A DNA stretch of 64,000 bases from Acheta domesticus. Its lineage: Eukaryota > Arthropoda > Insecta > Orthoptera > Gryllidae. This document shows positions 34,370-45,270 of this stretch, piece by piece. How positions within the stretch are numbered: the first letter of the stretch is position 1; every line of letters begins with the position of its first letter. Where the stretch lies: NCBI GenBank assembly GCA_031308135.1, contig JAHLJT010000631.1, positions 173,993,282 to 174,057,281 of the forward strand, given 5' to 3'. A program made the translations under genes and the position numbers. The notes beneath the pieces are model-generated. The model did no database searches, was not told the DNA's origin, and saw only the letters and a list, made by a program, of their open reading frames with translations.

Positions 34370-34820
34370 CACCGACGCCATTCCGGTACCCGGAGAACAC
34401 CAATGAGGTGATGTCAAAACGGACCCCAGGTTAAATGTAGGTATTGAGATCTGCATAATGTTCCACGTTAAAATTCAAGTGACTTTTCGTTTTTCTGTAC
34501 AATTTAACCTCAACACTTAGCAATTTTATAATGTTTACTCACTCATAATACAAAGCGTATAACGTGCGCTAAAACATACGGTTCACTGGAGGGCTGTGCG
34601 TTCAAAGTTAGGATACACTTCAAAGCTGTAATCACTTTTAAAATGATTATTAACGATGCGGCGGAATAGTCAGAGGGATCCAGCTTGTTGAGTACAAAAG
34701 AGGTAGTTTTATAATATATAGCCTTATAAGTGGACATTCCGTATACAAGGGGTGTTAAAAGTCGCATACCAATGTCATTCGGGTACCCGGAGAACACCAA
34801 TAGGCTGGTGTCAACGTTGG
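34370..34820. repeat. Pair of 45-55 bp direct repeats about 390 bp apart
   Basis: The block CCATTCCGGTACCCGGAGAA then CACCAATGAGGTGATGTCAA (about 34378-34418) recurs as TCATTCGGGTACCCGGAGAA then CACCAATAGGCTGGTGTCAA (about 34775-34814). Class unknown. The second copy lies about 200 bp before the LINE at 35010. Confidence 0.6.
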
Positions 34821-35009
34821 CCAAAATAGATTGCTATGTAATTGAAGGAAAATTTTGTATATTTAATAACTAATAATACATACTTTAGCAATATAAAACA
34901 ATCAGGGATGGTAATGCTAAAAAGTGGAAGTTGTGGAAATGAATACAAACTTTATTGCAATGAAATGTGTATGCCCGAATCTGGGGTAGTTAATAAAGTA
35001 GATACGAGA

Positions 35010-37910
35010 ATTTCAAAGAGAGACTTGAAATACTCACTGATTTTCTGAAACTGACACTTCAAGAATACACCGGACTACTAATGGTAGGAGGAGATTTCAA
35101 TGGCCGTATTGGTTTCTCGAACCAGCTTCCCGAAAAGATCATGGAAGAAACAGAATTTCGGGGAACTCGCAACTCGCTGGATGCAACTCTAAATACTAAC
35201 GGACAAAGCTGGTGGAAATCTTGAAAGTTTAAGCCTCTGTATTCTGAATGGATGAAGTAAATCTGATGAAGTAGATGACTTCACTTAAGTCGATGGACAA
35301 GGCTAAAGTACTATCGACCATATTTGGACCAATTAACAAGGTATCATGGGACTGTCAAATTTTTCAATACTTAACTTCGTTTTTTGTGATCATCTCCCTA
35401 TCTCTGCAGAAATACACGCTGAAGGTAAGCCAATGGCAAAGCAAGAGGTCGACATCGAGAGAGAACGCAATCTTGTAGCAGAATTGAAACTCAAATGGTG
35501 TCTTGAGAAAGAGAATGATTAATACCATAATTTACTAGAGATACCAACACCGTACTTGAACACTTGATCTAGACGCAGTGAACTGCGAAGTCGTCAACGC
35601 AGTAAAAAAACGGCTAAGTACTTACAAATGATGTCCCGTATAAAAGAACGAGACAGAAATAGAGACAAGCCGTGGTACGACAAAGAATGTCGTACTTTAC
35701 GCAAAGAAACACGAATTAAATTTAGAAAATGGTGTAGAACAAACACCTTGAAACCAAGAAATGATTACATTAGATCGAGGAATAAGTACATTAATATAAC
35801 CAAAGAAAAAGAAAAAAGTACCGAATCACTAAAACATCTAACCTTTCAAATAGAAAGAAGAGTACCGCGATTTGAAAAACCGTAGGAGGGGAAAAAGTAA
35901 GATTCGTGCAATCCCAAAGAAAATAATTGAATATTTCTATGAAAATATCTACCCAATTCGAGTAACCAGTTCAACGAGCTACATAGACTGTAGATATCCG
36001 ATTATAGACAAATAGATTGCTCCAGAAGAATTAATGAAAAGCATTCGAAAGCTGAAGAACAATAAAGCATCGAGACCCAACGGAATACCCATTTTTTTCT
36101 ACAAGAAGCTTCCTCCAAACTGGTTGAAGCAGTTACTTGAGCTCTTTAACATGGTTCTCATGACTGGAAATGTTCCATCAAGCTGGTGTGAATCGGAAGT
36201 TATTTTGATCTACAAGAAGCACGAAGCAGACCCACTCAATTACCGTGAAATAGCGCTTGCAAACTCAATAACCAAAATATTCACTTCTCTGATTGCGAAT
36301 CGATTGATAATGTCGAGTGAGAATTTCAACGTTTTGCCTGAATGTCAATCCGGCTTCTGACCGGCCAGATCTTGTGAAGATAGACTGTTTGTCTTACAAG
36401 GCAAAATAGGACTAGAGCTACTTAAACCTAAAGGAAAACTGTATGCAGCGTTTATAGATTTCTTTTATAGATTTCGACTCAGTGATTCACAATATTCTAT
36501 GGGAATCATTAAATGAATCTAGGGTAAGCAGCAATATTACAAAGATTCTTCAGAATCTTTATGGAGGTGAGAATCAACACCCATTTTACTACCAATTCGA
36601 TTGAAGTTTCACAAGGCGTACTACAAGGTGATTCGTTGAGCCCCACACTATTTTCTCTTTTCCTTTGATACATTACCAGTTTCTTCGTGGGTGAAGGTTT
36701 CACTGACTTAGAGTAAAATGCTGACATTCTTCTTTTTGCTGATGATTTGATTATCCTGGTAACCGATGTGATGGATCTTTAACACAAGATAGTTACGCTA
36801 TCCAAATATTGTCAGGAAAAGTCCCTCGAAGTTAATTTCAAAAATAAAAAAATAATGAAAGTCAAAAAGTTAGGCAGAATGAGGTCTGAGAGGCTGGTGA
36901 AATACAGAGGAGAAATTATAGAAATGGTCAAGCAGTACACGCATTTAGGTATCCAATTCACAAGTAAGGGTTATTCAATTACGCTGCTGCCAGTGCCTTC
37001 ACCAAGGCAAACACGGCATTGGGTTCTGTCTGCAAAATCTTAATATCAGGAAAAAATAATAGCTGGCAGGCTGATAGGAAACTTTTCGATTCCATTGTAG
37101 CATCCCCTGAGCTATACGCTGCAGGTAACTGAGGTCTAAGATACACTAATCAAGTGGATAAGATACAAATGACCTTCTACAAACGTGGGGACTATAGAGA
37201 AGGGTACACGATTAGGAAGGAAACTGGCTCAACTAAGATAGAATCAAATGTAATTAAAAGATCATTGACTTACATGACAAAATTGCTATCTATGGAGCCT
37301 TGTCGATACCCACGTATAATCTTCAACAAACTTTAGAATCAAGAAATGCATATCCAAATTCTAGTAAATACAACTGGATGTTCGTTCTGGACAGATTGAT
37401 GAATGATTTGGGCTTTCATAACTTAATTACGCAGCAACATAATCCGAATGTAATCAGAAATAGTATTCCCTCGATTGTTGCAATGATTGTAGGTAAAATA
37501 TTTATAGACGATTCGCATAGAATCATGAATTCATCGTACAGTACAATACATCGAGAAATTAGGAATTTGCAATCTACAGAAGCTGAGAAATACCTAACTT
37601 GCACTCTTCCCATTTCCATTTCTAGAGTAGACGTTCAAATCAGGATGTCTAGTGACAAAGAAATCAACATCAATAGTAAAAATATAGAGAACAAAATACC
37701 CTTAGATTCAATCTGCTCACTATGTAATATGAATACTGATGAAAACCTGGAACAGATTTTATGTGTGCCCAATATATAAAGGACTTAGAGAACCATACCA
37801 AAACGATGTATTATCCTTTCCAAATCGTGTCGTTAAACTAAACTCTGTACAATGTTATTTCATCAATTCTGAAATTATGACCATTTATATCAATGAATAG
37901 TTCAAGCTGA
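35010..37910 (+). pseudogene. LINE ORF2 remnant: endonuclease, reverse transcriptase, C-terminal Cys motif
   Basis: This is the most complete retroelement here. In order: the end of an AP-like endonuclease (VGGDFNGRIG, about 35082-35112; SDH-like text is lost), a charged linker with KPWYDKECRTLRKETR (about 35668-35720), the RT entry RKLKNNKASRPNGIPI (36045-36090), VPSSWCESEVILIYKK (about 36170-36215), NYREIALANSITKIFTSL (36238-36290), LPECQSGF (36335-36358), KGKLYAAFIDF, QGVLQGDSLSPTLFS (about 36615-36655), FADD (36735-36746), YTHLGIQFTSKG, and a C-terminal CSLCNMNTDENLEQILC (about 37705-37765). The catalytic FADD is intact, but several stops and shifts (for example after 35880, at 36360 and across 36460-36850) make it inactive. 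It belongs to the APE-type LINEs; the clade is not certain. Confidence 0.85.
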
Positions 37911-38859
37911 ATTCAACAGGTTGTCTCACTTGATACAGGTTTTTCTGTTTATATTTGTATATTATGTTGTCTTAATTCTTTTATTATATTAATTTGTTGT
38001 CTTATTTATATTGTATCTTGTACTAACTACCTTATGCTATTAGAAGTTATTTGTAATGAAATAGTTTATGATAGAGCAGTGAGTATACACAGCAATTTGT
38101 AATAGGTTAACATTGTAGACAAATTACTAATAAAACTAAAATTGTAAATTGAATATAAAACTAGAATTTTATGCCAGTCGGTGTCAAAATAATTTCAGTT
38201 TTTGAGATGTAGCGCATCCATGTGCCTTTTGAACACTATTTATACATCCGAGACAAATTGCTGCTGGGGTTTTCCAATGTTCGTCGCTATCCCCAATTCT
38301 GTTTAATCTTTACACTGCAAACATTTCTACTTCCCACCAGATAAATACCATCAATATTAATTATACATGTTTTATATTAATAAAATATAATTATATATAA
38401 TAATAGTGTTACTAATGTAATTGTTAATTATTAATAATATATTAATAATTATACATTTAAAATAGTTGTAGAGCGTCAAAAATTCTAATGTTAAAAATCA
38501 TCTGCGTCGATATTCTGGATTCGATTTTGGAGAGAAAAATTGCATGCAGTGAATTCTGTTTAGGTACATACATGAAGTTATTTTAAAATGTCGACACAAC
38601 AGTCTGTACATGCGGTATTATACATACAACACAATTTTATCTTTGATTAAAAACGTTCACGTTTTAGTACATTGAGAGGTTTTATTAGGTTAGGTAAATG
38701 ATTTTAGCAAGTTGTTTATGTTAATGACTACTGGCTCTTTTGTTGGTTTGTTAAAAAATCGGATCAATCCCAATATACGAAAAAAGAGCCAGTCCTAATG
38801 AATGGGAATTACATAACGTTCTACTGCATTATTATATTTAATGTCTGGCCGGAGTGACA
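37911..38859. other. AT-rich DNA, LINE 3' tail and a hairpin
   Basis: Up to about 38165 the AATAAAACTA/ATAAAACTAG-like text may be the LINE 3' UTR. 38340-38460 is extremely AT-rich (TTAATAATATATTAATAA). A 12-bp inverted repeat is listed separately at 38730. Confidence 0.4.
38730..38793. repeat. 12-bp perfect inverted repeat
   Basis: ACTGGCTCTTTT (38730-38741) and its complement (38782-38793) are separated by 40 bases, with TAATGA just outside on the left and CTAATGA on the right. Possibly a tiny MITE or a hairpin. Confidence 0.7.
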
Positions 38860-39540
38860 ATAGAACAGCGTCCTTTAACATTCGGCATCTCAGAGCTTGT
38901 CCCAGCAGCTGCGGTCCCCGCTGATGGTACCTGGACAGGTAAACTAACGTCCAGCCGTCTCGCCATCAATCCCGGGAGGAACAAACATGATAAAATATGC
39001 ACTACGCTAACGGGATTAATGACCCTAGCAGTGGGCGTGCCCGGAAACAAAAACAATAAAACAAAACTGTTTATGAAATAATAAAGCACGTGGTCCAAAT
39101 TCTCCCATGCGACCGCTCCCGGCTTCACCCGCTCTCCCATTAGTACTGAGTTGTTAAAGTCACTGCGATGTTCGGTTCTGGGAGCATCCCGCAGCGGCGT
39201 CCGCCCCCGGGCTCCGATGCGGTCAGCTGTCGAGCGCCGCGGCCGCGCGTGGCCTGGGGATGTCGCGGGAGGCGGGGCCGCGCCGGTTGGCCCCAATTAA
39301 GGCTCCATTAAGAGAGGTCGGGCCGGCGGCGGCGGCGGCGGCGGCGCCGGGCCGAGGCCCCGCGGCCGCGCAGGCGCTGCAGCAGCCGCCGCCTAATGAT
39401 GATGACACGCGCCACTTGCGCCGATAGAATTGCGTCCCACAAGTGTCGCGCCACTGCGCCGCACCGCGCCGCGCGCGGGCTTCGGCGGAACGTTGACAGG
39501 CGCGGACTGCGCTCGCTTCTCTGGTCCCAGGCAAGCAACC
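38860..39540. promoter_or_regulatory. CpG island
   Basis: Strong GC/CpG enrichment, highest at 39170-39530, including (GGC)7. It contains a good plus-strand donor (CTGGACAG|GTAAAC, GT at 38939-38940) near its left part. Long minus-strand frames read as poly-Ala/Arg composition artefacts. A promoter is plausible; no TATA box was found. Confidence 0.45.
39325..39345. repeat. (GGC)7 trinucleotide repeat
   Basis: Seven uninterrupted GGC units within the CpG island. Confidence 0.95.
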
Positions 39541-39679
39541 AGCTAACAGGAATTACGGAAGTTTAGATAATGATTTTGATTCAGTCAAATTTGTCATAAT
39601 ATCTATTATATTATTTTGTATGTATTTGGCGTTTTGGGTAGGTAAACCGATTTTGCCGTCTAGCTAACGGTGGCCTGGG

Positions 39680-39905
39680 CTAGTTAAATTCTCATGCTTG
39701 GGGGGTAAGAGCGACATGTGGCGAACATGACGTATTCACCGTAACTAGCAAGAATTGCCTGTCTGACCTTTTTTTTCGTCACAGAACTACAGAAACTGGG
39801 ATGATTGTAAAGGAAGACTACAACTCTATTTTTGCCTCGACCGAGAATCGAACCGGGAACCACACCACAGGAAACTAGTACGCTGCCCATGAGCCATCAT
39901 GTATG
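39680..39905 (-). mobile_element. tRNA-derived SINE
   Basis: On the minus strand the head reads ATGGCTCATGGGCAGCG (A box) and CCCGGTTCGATTCTCGG (B box) with tRNA-like spacing. A body of about 150 bp follows toward 39680. The overlapping 68-codon frame (SCGVVPGSILGRG...) is the translation of the tRNA-like head, not a gene. No clear target duplication was seen. Confidence 0.65.
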
Positions 39906-40376
39906 CTTATATTAATTTACGCTTATTTTATGTTACTTGTGTAACCGTTGATCAAAAATGAGAAGACTCTCAAGGGTCTTCATTTTATACTTGAAACAGT
40001 CGTTTTACTCCCTGCGCTGGGTTTCTTCATCCCTCACTTTAAATTACATTTTACGATTATTTTTAAAAACATTTCAAAAATAAATATCCCTCCTTAACTT
40101 CGGTTAACTCGCTAATGCTTACACCAACTTCCTTTGCTCTCATATTTTACTACCAGCCATTTTACACCCCAGACGACTTACCCAAGCCTTCCAGCCGTAA
40201 CGCGGCAATGGCTCACGACGGCGGCAGGATCGTCGCGGTCCAGTACCCACTTGCCTTTAAAGCCCATAGGTTCGTGGGACATTTGAAATCTTTTATTGTT
40301 ATGGAGGTAGAACTGCAGACATGAAAGCTTTGCAGTTTGTCGGTCCATTGACCATGTATCCTTCCTCTTTCCGCAG

Positions 40377-40416
40377 GTCGTCATGCCTCAGCAATCTCGG
40401 CTACCAGGCGGCTCAG
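40377..40416 (+). other. Candidate 40-nt exon with strong splice sites
   Basis: CTTCCTCTTTCCGCAG precedes GTCGTCATGCC, and GGCTCAG|GTAAAA closes it. Both acceptor and donor match consensus well. The exon contains an ATG with frame MPQQSRLPGGS open through the donor. It lies 0.8 kb after the CpG island at 38860-39540, as a start-codon exon might. No partner exon could be linked. Confidence 0.3.
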
Positions 40417-40469
40417 GTAAAAAAATATTAAATACTAGGATCTGGAGAAACTAGGTTATCCCAAGATAC

Positions 40470-41230
40470 CAGTATTGCAACAAGAGCACCAAATTTCTCG
40501 CATTATTAGTAATTATTCCAAATTTCTAAAGTTTAGATTTCAACGGAAGTGAAACTTAAGCCATTTTTATAAGCGTACTTTGAGAAAAAATTATAGATAA
40601 AATTCGAAGCTGCTTTCGAGAGATTTTTCTATAATTGTCTTTAATTTAGGCAACCATTGCGCGAAAACTAGTCGTATTGTTAACAAAAAAATTACCTCAT
40701 CTAAAGAACTATTTAGGACATTTCATTAAGAAAAAATATATTTTTTCAATGTTGTAGTTGTAGGAAATATCCGAAATTAATTTGAATTTTTGAGATTTTC
40801 AAAATGTCATGGAGTTAAAGGAAAAAGAGACACGTGTTATTTTTCAGCGCTCTTCGGTCATCGCAAAATAAAAAAATTAGATCAAAAATTTGGAGCAATT
40901 TTTGAGAAACTGTTGAAACTTCGTGTTAAGTACCCCAAAAATAAAAATATCCGTTTCAAATCGCAGAGCCTTGAGGTTAGTCAGATCTATCAGAGAGTAT
41001 GAATTTTGGGAAAGATGGGCTTAATGGTTTAGACATTAGCGTTGACCACAGACGAACAGACAGACGTAAACCAATTTCTTGGTATAAAGGATCGACAAAA
41101 TGTAGGAGGCAGACATTTTCAAGAGGGAGCAACTTACTGTAATTTGTATAGCAACAACATTTATCCCATTTTCCGTATCAGGTCCCCATAATATGTGTTT
41201 TTCTGACAAACAATTCGTAACTTTACGCTC
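40470..41230 (-). mobile_element. HEL-A element, nearly full length, degraded
   Basis: Minus orientation. The 5' end is near 41230 (GCGTAAAGTTACG-like). Next come the block with ATAAATGTTG, a (GTCY)n tract (about 41050-41070: GTCTGTCTGTTCGTCTGTGG), the AACGCTAATGTCTAAACC block, and a core unit with TTGCTCCAAATTTTTGATC and GCGCAATGG. Last is the 3' AATGCGAGAAA with hairpin GTGCTCTTGTTGC near 40475. The final CTAG is eroded to CTGG. Confidence 0.6.
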
Positions 41231-41836
41231 CAGTATTACAATGTTTTCTATTTACTAGATAAGTAATTAATAAGCAGCAAAAGTAAAAACAATTATCTTC
41301 CAGATTCATTGAAGGTTTTATAAATTCTATTCAGCAAAAATAATCGTAAATACTGTGACAATGTTTATTGTTTTTCACAGTTTTATTCCGATGCTCTATG
41401 TGTTCTTATCAATAACTAAATTTAACTTAAAAACTATTTGATAGCTTATTCAAATTACTTTCTATTTTTAAGCCCCTATCACTAAAGATTTTATAATAAC
41501 GGAAGCTTTGAAGTACTATTTATGATCTCTGAAATTTAAATTTCTAAAAATTGTATTTGTTAGCCCTCACTAATAGTAAGCAAAAAGAAATAGCTTCTCG
41601 TTGAATCCAAAGCATCTTAGAAATACATATTAACTGCAGTAAAATGCAGTAAAATAATACTAGTCTTAATATCTAGCATATATTTTTAAATGTATGATTT
41701 TATAATTAATTAGTTTTAGTTTTATTCATAAATGAATCAGAACATTCTGTACGTATAATATATATTTTGTAAATAACATAACACATATTTCATTATTTTA
41801 AATTCCATGCTTTTTTTATATTCCAGACATTTCTTT

Positions 41837-42328
41837 CGGAAAATGGCTAATAGACTTAAATGATGTAGAACACTGTCAAAAAGAAATATTCCATTCGGTA
41901 TTGTCATTTTTTCACTTCTTTTTACAAGAAAGAAGAATAACATTACACTCGAATTGTACTTTTGAGCCTCCAGAAATCAGCGAGAAAATAGCTATTAGAC
42001 TCTGAAAATCGTAAAATAGCTATTAGACTTAATTGATGTAGAACATTGTCGAAAAGCTTTTTTCCATTCGGTATTGTCATTTTTTTGCTTCTTTTTACAA
42101 GAAAGAAGAATAACATCACACTCGAATTGTACTTTTGAGCCTCCAGAAATCAGCGAGAAAATATCTATTAGACTCTGAAAATCGGAAAATAGCTATTAGA
42201 CTTAAATGATGTAGAACATTGTCGAATACTTACTTTCCATTCGGTATTGTCATTTTTTTGCTTCTTTTTACAAGAAAGAAGAATAACATCACACTCGAAT
42301 TGTACTTTTGAGCCTCCAGAAATCAGCG
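41837..42328. repeat. Tandem array of a 173-bp unit, 2.84 copies
   Basis: Unit starts are at 41837, 42010 and 42183, exactly 173 bp apart; the third unit stops at 42328. Each unit contains CCATTCGGTATTGTCATTTTT, the near-palindrome CTTCTTTTTACAAGAAAGAAG and TGAGCCTCCAGAAATCAGCG. Its end carries an internal duplication of CTATTAGACT. Copies are very similar, so the expansion is recent. The array abuts the CpG-rich segment at 42329. Confidence 0.9.
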
Positions 42329-42650
42329 CGAGTTACGTCCTCAGCGACTGCGCCTCAAGCACGGGAAGTTGCTCGTCGCACTCGGGCGCAGCGGAGGACG
42401 AGGAGCTGCCAGAGGGGGGAGCGAGGGGAGGGAAGGGGAGGCGGCTCCTGAGACTGAGTGTCCGCCGGCATAATGGCCTCCCCGCCCGCGTCCAGGTTGA
42501 GCACGGAAGCGCGAGGGCGGGCGAGGGGCATTAGACTGGATCGCCCCGGGATCTCAAAAGACTTCTTAAGAGGCGAACGACGAGCAGGATGGCGATGCGG
42601 GCGAGAGAGGGACGGAGAGATTCCATCTCTAAGGTTAGGGAGGTCTTCCT
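42329..42650. promoter_or_regulatory. CpG-rich island following the 173-bp array
   Basis: GC-rich with many CpG. The plus-strand frame through it (ASYVLSDCASSTGS...) and its other-strand partner have no domain. It starts exactly where the third array unit breaks off. ATCTCTAAG|GTTAGG near 42632 is a moderate plus-strand donor. Function unknown. Confidence 0.35.
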
Positions 42651-42660
42651 ATTGAGTACC

Positions 42661-43972
42661 CTGGTGCTGCAAAATGGAAGCTGGGTGACGGAGTAGTACC
42701 ACATCCCCGCCCGTGGAAAGAAAGGAAGATGGCCACATAATAAATTAAGTATCTCCATACCATTATTCCCCAATAACGGTTTCAATTCAAATCTTTAACT
42801 GGAACATGAATAAGCAAACAAATAGTGGATTGCTGGTCTATCCAGACATGACTTTGTCATGTCCAGATGTGATGCGTCATTAATTATTTGAGAAATATCA
42901 CTTTACCTAAGAAAGTACCCATGTTGTGTACTTTATCGAGAAAAAATAAGTTCAACTCTCACATTAAATCTTTGAATTAATCTTTTTATATTTATTTGAA
43001 CAAACATTTTGTATTAAATATTCTTGAAAACTGATTTCCCTCTCAGATAGTGAACGTTCTTTATCTAGCGCTGTAACTGTTAATACAGATACTAAAAGTA
43101 GTAGTTTGTATATTAATCTTTTACTAACTACTTTCCTTCAGCACTCATTGGACCCGCTAAAATTGCATTCTACACCCACTCGGAATTAACAAATGCATTT
43201 TATTGTTATCAGGTAGTGATAATGAACGAAGATTATTTTTAAGGCTTCACGCAAGTCATCTAATTTGATATAACTCATAGAATTACCTGTAAATTAAGAT
43301 ATTTTACGAGTTGCATACCCAATGCAAGTGCTAAAAAAATTGGTAGCAATTTTCAGGCAAATTCAAATGTAAAGATCCTCGAATGAATCGAATCTAAACG
43401 ATTTTATACTAAACAAAACAATTTTCTTTGTAGAAGATAGATTACACAATACTTCAAGATAAACAACATTCATCTAATTATCATAAAATAACTTATTTAT
43501 AAACAAAAAATACATGATAATGTGGAGAACGTAATTTGAGCATCGGTCTATTTTTAAGCTGAAAATTATATTTATTTTTCATGATCTAGCCATTAAATTC
43601 TTCAGTGATCGCTTCTTTAGACAGAGCCTGGAGAATAAAGCGCGGTATTTATTGTCTCCGTACATTTCCTGCTAATATACAGCATACTAGTGTTTCAAAA
43701 ATAGTACATACACTCTTCCATTATTTCTACCTTTTGCAATTTTCGAAAATTCAGAAAGTTTAAAAATACAAATGTTATTGTAGAAAGACACTGAAAAAGT
43801 TTGAAGCTTTCACAATTTTCGAAAAATGAGAGATAAAACGGAAAATAAGGTCTTCAAAATTTTAAAATTCTTTTACGCTTTTGAAGATAAGATAAACGGG
43901 TATAACCCGGTGGCAGCTAATTTCGAAAACATAAAATTAGACAGTCTCTCAGTAACATATAATACTTATACT
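42661..43972. other. No gene recognised
   Basis: AT-rich. The plus-strand frame 43826-44134 is produced by the TAC/TAA microsatellite and the start of the Dong-like element and is not a gene. Confidence 0.45.
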
Positions 43973-43995
43973 ATTACTACTACTACTACTACTAC

Positions 43996-44085
<90 letters not shown>

Positions 44086-44092
44086 AGCACTT
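43973..44092. repeat. (TAC)n/(TAA)n compound microsatellite
   Basis: About eight TAC units, then mixed TAA and TAC units, ending directly at the 5' truncation point of the Dong-like copy. Confidence 0.95.
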
Positions 44093-44838
44093 GTAATAGC
44101 TGCCCAAGATCAGGCCTTGAGAACACGACATTAGGATAAAGCGGTTCTCAAAATTTCCCAAGATGATAAATGCCGCATTTGCCTGGAGCAAGTAGAAACC
44201 ATTGATCATATTTTCTCAGCTTGTCCAATCCTAGCAAAGACCGAATACCTGAAAAGACATGACAGGGTGTGTAGCTACCTCCACTGGCAGATCTGTACCG
44301 CCCTCGAAGTTCCAAACACATGCCCCAAGTGGTACGAACACTCACCGAAACCGGTGACGTCTGTTGGATTGTGTACGATATTGTACGACCAACAAATTCA
44401 AACTGATCGCACGATAGCGGCAAACAAACTGGATATAGTTATCCGGGATTTGGCGAAAAAATCGTGTTTACTTATCGATATTGCTGTACCTTGCGATCAA
44501 AACGTCGTTACCAAGGAGGCAGAGAAACGTCTTAAATACAAGAGTTTGGAAATCGAGATCAGCCGAATGTGGGGCGTAAAAGCACAGGTCGTCCCGATAG
44601 TTATCGGAGCTCTGGGATTTGTTCCGCAAAATTTGAGTAAGAACTTGTCTCAACTCCCAGGTAATTCAAAAGACTGGGAAGTGCAAGAAATTGCTTTATT
44701 TGGAACAGCCCACATTTTGCGTAAAGTATTGTAGAGGCACTGATAGTCACCGGATCTGCTCCTTAGGTAGCTGGTTGCAACCTGGAGTAGATTTTATATT
44801 CAGCCGACTCATAAGATCTTTAGTCGTGATGTAATGGA
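44093..44838 (+). pseudogene. R4/Dong-type retrotransposon, 5'-truncated copy 2
   Basis: The same C-terminus as 28504-29162, in better frame. It begins LVIAAQDQALRTRH, then an in-frame TAG at 44132-44134 (a tyrosine codon in copy 1), then stays open to TAG at 44732-44734. Visible are the knuckle C-x2-C-x8-H-x4-C (44171-44224), YLHWQICTALEVPN, KWYEHSPKPVTS and the endonuclease core DIVIRDLAKK...CLLIDIAVP. Fourteen residues separate the two aspartates, as in restriction-like endonucleases. Last come KEAEKRLKYKSLE and IVIGALGFVPQNL. The proline of the PD motif is leucine here. A 104-bp 3' UTR with the conserved hairpin (44754-44792) leads into (AAT)n. Confidence 0.85.
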
Positions 44839-44945
44839 ATAATAATAATAATAATAATAATAATATAATAATAATAATAAAGTAACATAACTAACAAATT
44901 ATATAATAATTACAGTAATAATAATATTAATAATAATAATAATGG
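44838..44945. repeat. (AAT)n microsatellite at the element's 3' end
   Basis: AAT-rich repeat with interruptions. It forms the right flank of the Dong-like copy and the left flank of the SINE at 44949. Confidence 0.9.
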
Positions 44946-44948
44946 TAA

Positions 44949-45270
44949 GTCGGCCCCGTGGCCGAGATCGCTAAAGCAGCATTGTCGTGGCAATCTCAGA
45001 CCGCAGGGTCGCGGGTTCGAGCTCCGCCTCGGACATGGGTGTATGTCTATATATGTGTGTCGTCCTTTCACCCCTCACTATCGTCATCATTTCATCTTTC
45101 ATACCCCCGCGGCTAACAACCCTGGGAGATAAAAATGGGATTCAGCTAAAATACTGATCCCCCCCTAAGAATGGTTCATGTCCTGCCTCCGAGATAATGT
45201 TTCTGAGCCCCGGAAAAAGGCAGCATGTACGCGTGGTCCGAGTTGGCCTATACGCGAGCAAAAAAAAAGA
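44949..45270 (+). mobile_element. tRNA-derived SINE, full length
   Basis: The head GTCGGCCCCGTGGCCGAG contains an A box (TGGCCGAGATCG) and, about 50 bases on, a B-box-like GGGTTCGAGCTCC. A roughly 220-bp unrelated body follows (CCCCTCACTATCGTCATC, CCTGGGAGATAAAAATGGG, GTACGCGTGGTCCGAG). It ends in an A-rich tail at 45260-45268. It is inserted in an AAT-rich repeat. All parts of a canonical SINE are present, making it the best SINE here. Confidence 0.8.

Noticed and set aside
38838..39534. Minus-strand frames of 103 and 152 codons as a gene
   Set aside because: Composition-driven in a CpG island, with poly-Ala from (GGC)n and no recognisable motif.
43826..44134. Asn/Thr-repeat protein
   Set aside because: The frame is a translation of the TAC/TAA microsatellite joined to the start of the Dong-like element.
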